This document shows, piece after piece, positions 1 through 10,112 of a DNA stretch of 64,000 nucleotides. Position 1 is the first letter of the stretch. Each line of letters opens with the position of its first letter. Source of the stretch: Luidia sarsii (taxonomy: Eukaryota; Echinodermata; Asteroidea; Paxillosida; Luidiidae); contig OX465116.1 in assembly GCA_949987565.1 (NCBI GenBank), forward strand, positions 14,600,909 to 14,664,908. The letters are read 5' to 3'. The notes below the pieces were generated by a model that made no database searches, was not told the DNA's origin, and was given only the letters and a program-made list of their open reading frames with translations. The position numbers and the translations under genes were made by a program.

Positions 1-280
1 GGCCGGACGGTCACCTGACCAGCCTAACTTGGGCGTGGCTGATTGAGTGCGGGCCCGGCAACGGCAGGGCCCCGCCCAAGCGCGACGGGACCACGCCCGA
101 GCGTGTGCTGTGGAGGGGCGAGAAGCTGGCCGGGCTCCTCCCCTCCGACGTTCCCTTCCAGGCGTTCCTGGAGACGGAGGCCGGGCTGCGAGCGGCGTAC
201 GAGAGCTTCTACAAATTCGGGCTGGTCTTCATCGTCGGGTGCCAGCCCAACAGCGAAGATGCAGCGGTAGGCGCCGTAAA
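1..280 (+). CDS. TMLHE: TMLHE exon (N-terminal domain to start of catalytic fold)
   Basis: Open across the left edge of the window, first full codon at 3. It encodes DGHLTSLTWAWLIE, then VLWRGEKLAGLLPSD and FQAFLETEAGLRAAYESFYK, aligning with the human segments beginning DGH and ILWNAEIY. It ends with two bases of a Lys codon before GTAAAC. Confidence 0.8.
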
Positions 281-3200
281 GTAAACGGTTATCGGTTGAG
301 CAACGACACTGCAAGAATCGGAAGTTGAACTTTGCAGTGGACCCTTCCCGTGAAATATGCAAATAAGAGCTGGCGCATGCGCTTTACTAAATTGGTGGGC
401 AAACGAGTGCGCGTTGCGTGCAGGTTTCGAAATACGCGCGCAGGAGACGCTGAATAGCCAGTGACCGCACGCCAAACTGTTAGTGAGAAGGAACGCGCGC
501 ACGCCCGTGGAAAACTATGATTGGTTGGCAGTCCGCTTGCCCTCCAATTTAGTTAAGCGCATCGCTAGGTCTAATTTGCATATTTCATGGGAAAAGTCCA
601 TTGCATTCCGTCCTCTTGGTATTGGTGTAATCATACAGCATGGGCCGAGCCGGTTTAACACAGGATAATCAAGAGTAAATAAATAAATAAATAAATCAAC
701 CGAAAGTACAAACTTTGGACCATCTTCAGAAAGTGTGAGAATTTCCCCCTCTCCAAGCATCTAAGCTGCGCTGTACAGATTCAAATCCACCGCATGACCT
801 CGACCAGCTCAATGGTCAGGTGGTTGAGATGTCTGCATTTGAAAGCAGAAGTGGAGGGTTCGAATCCTGCCTGTGACCTGCCTTTATTTTTTTCAGCAGG
901 TAATCGGGCAAAGCATTTGAGCGCTCAAATGCATATTACGCAGAGTATGGCAAGCCCTCATTGGATATCATTTCCAATGTGTAAAGGTTTCCCAAACCCC
1001 ATACTTCCTCAACCTCCTTTGGGAAAACACAATCACACTTGGCAGAACACTTCTTCCCTGAATGTAAAGGATTTTCGAAAATTATATCGTAATTAGTGCA
1101 ATATTGCAATTTTGCTTTTGAGAAAGGTCCTGCTGGGATCGAAACGTCAGGCCCTTTTTTTTTTTTTTTTACTCTGTTGCTTTTACAAATTATCAACCCC
1201 CCTAAAAAAAACCCATGTATCTCATGCCGCAGTTACGCACTTTTCCACCCTCTAGAGGGCAGCAAATCGCTTCTCCAGGCTGCAGGAGACTTTTTACGGT
1301 GACGTCTGCGTGGTGTCCTTTGAAGGAGAGATTGCCGACATTGGGTACTCCTGCGGCAAGCTGATGAACCACACCGACACCACGTACTTCCACGAGCCCA
1401 ACGGGTGAGTCTTGTCCGACCCAATAGCCGCGTTTCCACTGGACTAGAATTTAACCGAGACGATGGTTAAAGTAATCAAGCTGGCAATATAACGGCTCAT
1501 GAAGGTCAAGTGTCAGCCAGATACATAATGTACGTGTGTACATTTAGCGCGATACGAAGCAGACGCTGTGCACAGTGCATGTACGTGTTACGACGTAGGC
1601 CGGATGTGGTTTTTTACCGAGTCGCGTTTAACCGGGTGATGCGTTTCCACTGGACTAATCGGCTCGGTCAAACTTACCTGGTCACTTTTACTGGGCAGAG
1701 GTTGCTCGGTAAAAGTAACCATTGGACTGGGTTAAAGAAACCGAGAGAAATTTGACTGGGCCGTTTCCACTGGACTTATTTTGGTCAAAGTAAACCATCG
1801 TCTCGGTTACTTTAACCAAAATAAGTCCGGTGGAAACGCGGCTAATGATTGCAGCTCACCGCGAAGCTTTCATAGACCCGCTTACGCACCAAACTTTGTG
1901 TACGCACTGCAACCCCTCGCCCATCGTCTATAGGAGGGTGGCCTCCCTGAGTCTGCTCTACAGATACTTTCATGGAAGGTGTTCCTCTGGTATGGCTGAC
2001 TTGGTCTCCCACCCCCCTCCAGTTAGGATATTTCAGCGAGCAACCAGGCTGTTTGCCTCCTCTCATCCATACACTCTGCCTCTTCCAAGATGTAAAGCAA
2101 GGAGGTATCGGAACAGCTTCTTCCCACATTTTGCCTCTTTCTGGAATTCCCTTCCTGGTTCACGTTTCCCACCTGCTTATGATCTTGTCCCTTTTAAGAG
2201 GAATGTCAATTCCTATCTCCAGCTTTCCTGAGTTCCTCCCTATCTCCTTCCTTCCTTAGCCCTTAACCTAGAGTGGCTGTATAGCCTTGTTTTGGGCGAA
2301 ATTGCATATATATATATTTTTTGGCCCGATGCCTGATGAAAACATTTCTGGCAGCTCTGGCGGGATTTGTCGAGCAGGGCAAACCCTCGTTGTATTATGT
2401 ACTAGCTCCCCACCAAGATCCCTTATCGAATTACAACATACCCACACTCAACGTTAAAGCAGAGGTCTCAGTTCAAGTCCAGCCAAGTTGAATTGTCTGC
2501 ATTACTTTCTCAAATGTTTCACTGCAAAAATTTGGTCCGTCTTCATGAAATGGGGAAATGTCATCAGTGGCTGCCAGCTGTTTGCATTTGCCATCGACCA
2601 AAAGCGTGAAAGAAAATCTCGTCTTTATTTCTTTGACGTTCTCATCGCCGTTCCCCCCCCTGCAACCACCGTCTTTGTCTTGCGGCGTACGGCGCCTCCA
2701 GCGGTCTCCTGTTCAGCTCCCTCAAGCACGACGGCGAGGGAGGGGCCAACCCTCTGGTGGATGGGTTCTACGCTGCCGACAAGCTACGCAGGGAGCACCC
2801 CGAGCACTTTGAGGCGCTCCGCACCATCCCAGTCTCCATGCACTATGTGGACAAGGAGCGCTACATCACGACCAACGCCACCATGATCCAGACGGACCCA
2901 GTCACGGGCGACCTCCGTAAGATCAGGTAGGACCGGACGAAAAACAGAAGACTGCGTTGACCTTCCATTGCAGGTGTAAAGGACCCTGTCACGGGCGACC
3001 TCCGTAAGATCAGGTAGGACCGGACGAAAAAAGAAGATTGTGCTGGCCTTCCATTGCAGGTGTAATAATTGCTACCACCCCGGCCTTGTACAACTCCCGA
3101 CACGAGTCTGACTCCAGTCTTATTTCCACAACTCCACGCTCACACTGAGCTCACAGCCAACATACCAAGACTTCCAGTGCAGCATCCTTTGTCAGTCCCG

Positions 3201-4427
3201 CCTTCACCCTTCACCGAGATAATCTCCACATCAGGATCCCTCTCTACACTACCTAAGCCCCACTCCCAGTTAGAATCCAGCAGTCTCCTGAAGACGAACA
3301 GAGCATACTGTTCAAAACAGTCGAGTTCCTCCGGTTCTATTCAGAACCACACACACTCACAAAAAGAGAATTTTTGCACGCTGTGAAGGCAAACCTATCT
3401 ATTCGTCTGCTATTCTCACCATGAAAATCTTCAAGTCTCATTTGATTTAATAATATAATAATAAAATGATATTTATAAAGCGCCCAAATTGCCAAAAAAA
3501 GGCCTCAAACGCTGACTACAAAGATAAAAAAAACACAAAACAAGTTAAAAAATTACCACATGCAAGGTATTAAAAATTATTTGGTCAAAATGGCTTTTTG
3601 TAAAATATCTGGACCTCCTAAAAAGATAAAATGAAATTATGTTCAATGTTTTAAAATGATTGTCGTTTTTTTATTTTTTTTTTATTTTTTTTTACAAATA
3701 AAAAAGTAATATTGCAGGCTGTCTCATAAAATCATGACCAGCTACTGAAAAATTCAAATTCAAATGACTATTACATTACCAGGAAATCGTATTCGATTAA
3801 TCATAACAAATATTGCCTAAAAAGGTAGGTCTTCAAATGACGCTTAAAAATGTCAATACATGAACAGCTTCTTTTGCTTGATTTGGGTTTTTTTTACCGT
3901 TCCTTTGCCTTTTTTTTTTTACCGTTCCTTCGCTTTATTATTTTTGTTACTGTTCCTTTGCTTTATTTTTTTTAACGTTCCTTCGCTTTATTATTTTTTT
4001 TTACCGTTCCTTCGCCTGATTTTTTTTTTTACCGTTCCTGCGCTTTATTATTTTTGTTAACCGTTCCTTCGCTTTATTATTTTTTTTTACCATTCCTTCG
4101 TTTTTTTGGTCTTTTTACCGTTCCTTCGCTTGATTTTTGTTGTTGTTGTACAGGTTCAATTCTAACGACAGAGCGCCGCTTTCCCACCTGTCTCCCCGGG
4201 ACGTGGAGCGGTTCTACGCGGCCTACATGGCCTTCGCTCCGACCCTGCAGAGCCCCGACAACGCCTACGTGGTCAAGATGACTCCCGGCCGACTCCTGAT
4301 CATCGACAACTGGCGGCTGCTGCACGGCCGCGAGGCCTTCACCGGCGACCGCGTGACGGCCTTCGCCTACCTGCAGCGCGACGAGATGGACAGCAAGACC
4401 CGCAACCTGCTGGGGGTCAGGCTGTAG
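1..4427 (+). CDS. TMLHE: Trimethyllysine dioxygenase (TMLHE-like), 3' part of gene
   Basis: Exons: <1-280, 1279-1404, 2702-2926, 4154-4427; every junction is GT-AG and every intron is phase 2, giving 300 codons before the TAG. The family is Fe(II)/2-oxoglutarate dioxygenases of carnitine biosynthesis; TMLHE hydroxylates trimethyllysine in mitochondria. Visible landmarks are the N-terminal DGHLTSLTWAWLIE strand, the HxD iron ligands in NHTDTTYFHEP, LKHDGEGG, VDGFYAA, and the second iron histidine in DNWRLLHGREAFTG. HTDTTYF, LKHDGEGG and VDGFYAA favour TMLHE over the sister enzyme BBOX1. The 5' end, including any targeting peptide, lies outside the window. The exon 1 donor is GTAAAC at 281; an alternative GT at 267 breaks the phase. 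Relative to human the exon 1/2 junction appears a few residues shorter. Confidence 0.88.
785..890 (+). mobile_element. tRNA-derived SINE head (family 2)
   Basis: The segment has a tRNA-like B box (GGGTTCGAATCCTGCC) following a degenerate A-box region (CAGCTCAATGGTCAGGTGG). The same head recurs at 43088-43236 with a GGTTCGAATCCCGCC box and a longer tail. It is inside a TMLHE intron and lacks a convincing full cloverleaf, so it is a SINE and not a tRNA gene. Confidence 0.6.
1279..1404 (+). CDS. TMLHE: TMLHE exon with HxD iron-binding motif
   Basis: The acceptor is TTCTCCAG and the donor GTGAGT. It encodes LQETFYGD, a diverged middle, then NHTDTTYFHEPN. His and Asp of HTD are the first two Fe(II) ligands in this family. 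Confidence 0.85.
1425..1843. mobile_element. Foldback/MITE element, family B (copy 1)
   Basis: The terminal inverted repeats read GCCGCGTTTCCACTGGAC at the left and the complement at the right, with TA directly flanking each end. Other copies are at 5216-5790 and 31402-31933, with a GTCCGCACTGGAC variant of the terminus. No coding sequence is seen inside. TA flanks are compatible with Tc1/mariner-type mobilisation, which is an inference. Confidence 0.7.
1844..2330 (+). mobile_element. 3' end of a non-LTR retrotransposon (LINE)
   Basis: A reading frame ending at 2231 encodes VASLSLLYRYFHGRCSS, YRNSFFPHFASFWNSLPGS and YDLVPFKRNVNSYL. This is the typical C-terminus of LINE ORF2 downstream of the reverse transcriptase. 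The 3' tail contains GTTTTGGGCGAAATT and then an (AT)n run. It is 5'-truncated. Related tails lie at 6680-6835 (- strand) and 39060-39300. Confidence 0.7.
2702..2926 (+). CDS. TMLHE: TMLHE exon, mid catalytic domain
   Basis: It encodes GLLFSSLKHDGEGG, VDGFYAADKLRREHPEHFEA and DPVTGDLRKIR. Its last 32 nt and the donor GTAGGA are repeated 87 bp downstream (2895-2981 and 2982-3065), so a second identical 5' splice site lies in the intron. Confidence 0.87.
2895..3065 (+). repeat. 87-bp tandem duplication across a splice donor
   Basis: Two copies, 2895-2981 and 2982-3065, differ at a few positions. Each holds the last 32 nt of TMLHE exon 3, the donor GTAGGA and a TTCCATTGCAG stretch that looks like an acceptor. 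The second copy could therefore behave as a cryptic micro-exon. Confidence 0.85.
3870..4150 (+). repeat. T-rich tandem tract before TMLHE last exon
   Basis: Roughly eight degenerate copies of a unit like TTTACCGTTCCTTCGCTTTA separated by T runs. The array ends in TTGTTGTTGTTGTACAG, the acceptor of the terminal exon, so it forms an unusually long polypyrimidine region. Confidence 0.75.
4154..4427 (+). CDS. TMLHE: TMLHE terminal exon with second iron histidine
   Basis: It encodes FNSNDRAPLSHLSP, VVKMTPGRLLIIDNWRLLHG and DEMDSKTRNLLGVRL, then TAG. The His of LLHGRE completes the 2-His-1-carboxylate facial triad. A long T-rich tandem tract precedes the acceptor. Confidence 0.9.
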
Positions 4428-4619
4428 GTCAGAGGTCAAGTCAGAGGTCATGCACCCCCCCTCCACCCCACCTCCCCCAAAGGCTGGGCTACGACCGTTT
4501 TGATGGGGAGGGATGGGGAGGGATTAGGAACCGATTTCTTGCTTAATCACAAAAATATCCCGTGTGCGAGTCACTTCTCTAGTGAGTCCGAGTCCGTACT
4601 GAGGTTGAGACCAAGTCTT

Positions 4620-4990
4620 CAAGCCCCTACACAACATTGGTCAAGGTCAAAGAATAGCATCCATACGTTGTCTGATCCAACATATGCATGAAATAGCACA
4701 CCTGTGAAAATTTCAGGTTAATCCGCCAACCGAGTCTCGAGAAAATCGCGAAAACCGCTTCATTTGTTTCACGAAAATGCAGCATTCAACACTGTACTGT
4801 TCCGAAAAAATAGTTTAGATCTTGGTGAGATGTAAACTATTTGTTTTACTCATTTCTCCCAAAATATAACATTTTAGGCAGAAATATTTCAGTGAGATGT
4901 TTTTACTCTAACCATCTTCAAACTGAATAAGTTTCATGTAAATCTGTGAACATTTCTGTTGTTCTATCTTACCAATGTTGTGTAGGGGTT
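4620..4990. mobile_element. Foldback/MITE element, family C (copy 1)
   Basis: The ends read AAGCCCCTACACAACATTGG and, inverted, CCAATGTTGTGTAGGGG. Related copies are at 42511-42876, 45671-45860 (partial) and 51676-52201. The two arms are similar over much of the length; no protein is encoded. Confidence 0.75.
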
Positions 4991-5215
4991 TTAAGTCACA
5001 AAGTTTGAGTTTAGAGTTGAAGTCACGAGTCACCTTCACATTGAATACTACAGTGCTACTCTTCTACTCTGAGTATCGGTGTAGTATTCAGTGATATAGT
5101 GATACTACTACAGTACTTTGTTTTGTTTATCTTTGACAGCTTTTCGCTCGAATCACATTCACTAGTGCTAGAATCAGTAGGTCAGAGTCATGTAATGTTC
5201 CGACAAATGGAGAGT

Positions 5216-5790
5216 AAAGTCACGTCCGCACTGGACTTAAAATGGGTAAACTAACCAAGCAAATGAGTAAATTGACCATTTTAAGTCCAGTGCGGACATC
5301 CCAGGAAGTTTTCCTCCCAGGTAACTTACCCGACTCCAGTGGGTAGTTTAACCGACCGACTTCTGCCCGGTTAAATTGACCAGGTCAGTTTAATCGAGTC
5401 GATAAGTCCAATCCGGACACGACGTCTCGGTAAAAAACCACATCCGGTCCGGCGCCCCGCATTGCCTCGATACCACGTGACGTGTACGTCCCTGTACACA
5501 AGACTCGTGCGGGCATGGGGTAGCAACGTGACTACAGTACATGCACATGTACTGTACATGTGCATGTACATAATGTACACACACGGCTGGTAGATTGTGT
5601 ACAGACATCCGGTGAAAGGTCACCACGAAAGTGCCCTCATGCGTTTGTTTGCGCCAGTCGGCTAGTTTTACCGATCGTCTCGGTTATTTTACCCAAGTCG
5701 AATAGTCCAAGTGTGGACGCCTGGAAGATTTACCCATTGGAATGTTACCCACGGGCTTGGTAAAAAATAAGTCCAGTGCGGACACGGCTT
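5216..5790. mobile_element. Foldback/MITE element, family B (copy 2)
   Basis: The termini are GTCCGCACTGGACTTA and its inverted counterpart TAAGTCCAGTGCGGAC. It is very similar through the interior to the copy at 31402-31933, including an internal palindrome of TACATGCACATGTACTG type. Confidence 0.75.
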
Positions 5791-5911
5791 AAGAATTAAT
5801 TTTGACTCGAACCAGGGTCGCACAAGGTCTTGTAAATGGACGTGCGGTTGGTGATTTGGAATCAAGTGCCAACCTGGCAAAGACTAGTTGACTATTTGGG
5901 AAGACCACCGT

Positions 5912-5995
5912 CTAAGGCCTGGGTAACTCAGATGGTAAGAGTGCTGGTACCAGAGGTATCAGTTTCAAATCCCTGTTTCAAAATACATACGCTGA
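5912..5995 (+). mobile_element. tRNA-derived SINE (family 1), degraded
   Basis: It resembles the tRNA-like head GGCTGGATAGCTCAGATGG with an anticodon-arm-like region and a decayed B box (GTTTCAAATCCC). The upstream CAAAGACTAGTTGACTATT is shared by the other copies. Confidence 0.6.
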
Positions 5996-6679
5996 AAATC
6001 AAGTCAGAAAATCTGTACATCCACAGATGGGATAACGTACACTATGTGTACCTGTGTGTTAAATGTCTCTCAATTTCCAACTTCCATCCTTGCCAATGTT
6101 GTATTCTCAGACAAATATCTATTGATTTGATTTGAAAAAATAAAGATTTAAGAGTTGACAGGTTTTAGATAAGTAAAGTGCTAAGTACCCTAATTTTTTG
6201 CTACTTGTTGGTTGAATCTATATCGAAGATACTCTCATATTCAGGGAAAAGAGATAAGTGGAATATAGTGGAATATATTGTAACGGGGTTCCTGTTTTGG
6301 GGAGCCAAAACCCGCCAGTTGAAGGGAAAGGAAGCCAGACAAACGCAAGAAAGAATTTTCAAAACAGGCAATAACTGAGTTTCCCCTTTTGTTACAATAT
6401 ATACATAGGCCCTATATCATTAGAGCAAAGAGATGTGAAGGGTTTCATGGTGTGAATAGCAGGAGTAATAGGTTTGTGGTGACACCATGTTAATTCTCTC
6501 TTGTGAGTATGTGTGGTTCAGAAAAGAATTTTGAGTTGTAAATAATTTGTCGAAATCGTTTTAATCAGATCAGATCAGATTTTAAAATACGTAGAGTAAC
6601 TACTCTATAAAATATATCTTAAATATATTCTCAGTATCATTTATATTTATATCATATATAATCTACGTATACAATACAG

Positions 6680-6835
6680 TACATGTGAATTGGAACTGAC
6701 ATTCCTCTTAAAAGGGGCCAGATCATAAAAAGGTGGGAAACATGAACTAGGAAGGGAATTCCAAAGGGAAGCAGAACGAGGGAAGAAGCTGTTCTGATAT
6801 ACCTCCTTGTTTTATGTGTAGTTCCATTAGAAATA
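6680..6835 (-). mobile_element. LINE 3' fragment
   Basis: Read on the - strand it matches the end of the LINE at 1844-2330 (GGAATTCCCTTCCTAGTTCA, then CCTTTTAAGAGGAATGTCAG). The frame is broken by stops. Confidence 0.65.
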
Positions 6836-8141
6836 AGCTTTAACAATCCCCAAGCAAGTGCTTTCAAATCCCAGTTGAAATTTGTGTGATTGCCGGCAAA
6901 TTAAATTTGTATATTTCCAGTGCAGCCTGACGGCAAAGGGTGTTAATTAAAATCAAAATTGTACTGATAATGGATCATTTTTTTTTAGCAATGACGTTTG
7001 ATGTTTCATTTTCAAAATGTTTGCAATAAAGTTATAGACGGAAATGGAATGAGATTGTGACGTGTCAATATGTGCACTTTAACATTTACAAACAACCCAG
7101 ATTTTCAAAACGCCATCTTAGGTCACATTTTCAGAACCAACAAGAAAGTCCACACAAAACACAATGCATCGTTCTCAATCCCAATCTGGCCTTTGGTAAC
7201 AAGTGTTTAATTTATTCAAATATTATACAATTCTACATTTAGGTTATTAAGAAATTCACACGATTGGCATTTGCAGAAAGAATCTATGTATGCCAAATCC
7301 CATACGCCCTTGAAAAATCAAAAACGAAAAACAAATTTGACTTACAACAAATTCAAAAAGAGAAAGTTTTCAGTCGGGGTACAGACAACACCAGAAGTTG
7401 CGCAAAGACCATCTGAAAAAGGAGGGCCTGGCATTTTTTTTCCAAGCAGGACCCTTTTTCCCCCCGTATAGACCTTTTGGAAAGGTCCGGCTAGGATCAA
7501 AAGGTCAGGCCCTCGACTTGATTGAAGTTCAGCCCGTGAAGACTGGGAAGTATCATCTCGGAGAGCTCTCCAAATCTTTCAGTCCAGTCTAACGAGTTTC
7601 CTGTCCTAAGAGCCAAAGGTGGGAGCGTCCTCTAAATGTACCGAGCAGAGTGGAATTTGACTGATCATAATTATTACAGTTCCTGATACAAATGCAGTGA
7701 CAAATTTGACAATGAGTAGGCCGATCTGAACGAGCTAACAAGGTTTATCAACAGAGTAACATGGACAAATGTTGCAAACTGCTCACTGACATTTCTCAAA
7801 AGCAGGATTGATACATCATGCCCTCCTAATCTTTAAGCTTATGAATGAATGCAATACAAAACCTCTTGCCAGCTTTTTCATACAGCACTAATTAATAAAA
7901 AAAATTAAAAATTAAAAGAAAAATAATTTCAAGGGTCTGTGCAATGGAAATTTTTAATGATGATTATTGATGAAATAATTTTTTTTTTCGTCGTTTTTTT
8001 TTCGTCCCAAAACAGGTAGAAACACGGAAAATCAATTTTGTTTGCATTTATGATATTAACACAGAGTTATACAAACCATAAAAACAAATTAGAAAAATAA
8101 CTGTACAGACCCTTTAAAGTGGGTGCAATGTTCTTACTGAC

Positions 8142-8147
8142 TTTAAT
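8142..8147 (-). terminator. Possible polyadenylation signal for TTC14
   Basis: ATTAAA on the - strand, about 90 bp beyond the minisatellite that follows the TTC14 stop. It is the nearest variant hexamer I noticed downstream. Only a candidate; the next TTTATT on the + strand is near 7211. Confidence 0.25.
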
Positions 8148-8234
8148 AAATGGCTCCCAATTCAACCCCAAATCATGACTACGGTCTCGCGCTCTTTTCT
8201 GTTGAAAGCAACGATTAAAAAACGTGAGGGGCAT

Positions 8235-10112
8235 CTGACCCTAACCCTAACCCCTACAGCCACTAGGACCATGAGGAGGGCTTGGCCTAACCCTAACCCT
8301 AACCCCTACATCCACCAGGACTATGAGGAGGGCTTGGCCTAACCCTAACCCTAACCCCTACATCCACCAGGACCATGAGGAGGGCTTGGCCTAACCCTAA
8401 CCCTAACCCCTACATCCACTAGGACTATGAGGAGGGCTTGGCCTAACCCTAACCCTAACCCCTACATCCACTAGGACTATGAGGAGGGCTTGGCCTAACC
8501 CTAACCCCTACATCCACTAGGACCATGAGGAGGGCTTGGCCTAACCCTAACCCTAACCCCTACATCCACTAGGACCATGAGGAGAGCTTGGCCTAACCCT
8601 AACCCTAACCCCTACATCCACTAGGACCATGAGGAGGGCTTGGCCTAACCCTAACCCTAACCCCTACATCCACTAGGACTATGAGGAGGGCTTGGCCTAA
8701 CCCTAACCCTAACCCCTACATCCACTAGGACTATGAGGAGGGCTTGGCCTAACCCTAACCCCTACATCCACTAGGACCATGAGGAGGGCTTGGCCTAACC
8801 CTAACCCTAACCCCTACATCCACTAGGACCATGAGGAGAGCTTGGCCTAACCCTAACCCTAACCCCTACATCCACTAGGACCATGAGGAGGGCTTGGCCT
8901 AACCCTAACCCTGACCCCTACATCCACCAGGACCATCAGGGGGGCTTGGCCTAACCCTAACCCTAACCCCTACATCCACCAGGACCATCAGGAGGGCTTG
9001 GCCTAACCCTAACCCTGACCCCTACATCCACTAGGACCATCAGGAGGGCTTGGCCTAACCCTAACCCCTACATCCACTAGGACCATCAGGAGGGCTTGGC
9101 CTAACCCTAACCCTAACCCCTACATCCACTAGGACCATGAGGAGGGCTTGGCCTAACCCTAACCCTAACCCTAACCCTGACCCCTACATCCACCAGGACC
9201 ATCAGGAGGGCTTGGCCTAACCCTAACCCCTACATCCACTAGGACCATCAGGAGGGCTTGGCCTAACCCTAACCCTAACCCCTACATCCACTAGGACCAT
9301 GAGGAGAGCTTGGCCTAACCCTAACCCTAACCCCTACATCCACTAGGACCATCAGGAGGGCTTGGCCTAACCCTTGGCCTAACCCTAACCCCTACAGCCA
9401 CCAGGAACGTGAGGAGGGCTTGGCCTAACCCTAACCCTGACCCCTACATCCACCAGGACCATCAGGGGGGCTTGGCCTAACCCTAACCCTAACCCCTACA
9501 TCCACCAGGACCATCAGGAGGGCTTGGCCTAACCCTAACCCTGACCCCTACAGCCACTAGGACCATCAGGAGGGCTTGGCCTAACCCTAACCCTAACCCT
9601 AACCCCTACAGCCACTAGGACCATCAGGAGGGCTTGGCCTAACCCTAACCCTGACCCCTACATCCACCAGGACCATCAGGAGGGCTTGGCCTAACCCTAA
9701 CCCCTACATCCACTAGGACCATCAGGAGGGCTTGGCCTAACCCTAACCCTAACCCCTACATCCACTAGGACCATGAGGAGAGCTTGGCCTAACCCTAACC
9801 CTAACCCCTACATCCACTAGGACCATCAGGAGGGCTTGGCCTAACCCTTGGCCTAACCCTAACCCCTACAGCCACCAGGAACGTGAGGAGGGCTTGGCCT
9901 AACTCTAACCCTAACCCCTACATCCACCAGGACCATGAGGAGGGCTTGGCCTAACCCTTGGCCTAACCCCTACATCCACTAGGACCATCAGGAGGGCTTG
10001 GCCTAACCCTAACCCTAACCCCTACATCCACTAGGACCATGAGGAGGGCTTGGCCTAACCCTTGGCCTAACCCTAACCCCTACAGCCACCAGGACCTTGA
10101 GGAGGGCTTGGC
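8235..10112. repeat. 52-bp minisatellite with telomere-like CCCTAA motifs
   Basis: About 35 head-to-tail units. Each unit has two to five CCCTAA (or CCCTGA) motifs, then a stretch like CCCCTACATCCACTAGGACC and ATGAGGAGGGCTTGGC. Variants include ACAGCCACCAGG, GACCATCAGG and a few short units with TAACCCTTGGCC. Read on the - strand the unit carries TTAGGG runs. The last unit overlaps the final codons and stop of TTC14 at 10080-10112. It is interstitial, since single-copy genes lie on both sides. Confidence 0.95.

Larger units (their letters stand above)
4428..8234. other. Intergenic region between convergent TMLHE and TTC14
   Basis: No exon of either gene was found here. It holds foldback elements (4620-4990, 5216-5790), a SINE (5912-5995), a LINE tail on the - strand (6680-6835), a fragment of the GGCTCTTTTCAGAGCC-type element near 6425-6535 and a degraded family A foldback at 7418-7515. 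7530-8230 is AT-rich with no recognisable gene. Confidence 0.6.

Noticed and set aside
8235..10112. Chromosome end or telomere
   Set aside because: CCCTAA motifs are embedded in a 52-bp unit and single-copy genes lie on both sides, so the array is interstitial.
8235..10112. CRISPR-like array
   Set aside because: The units are contiguous minisatellite copies without unique spacers, in an animal genome.
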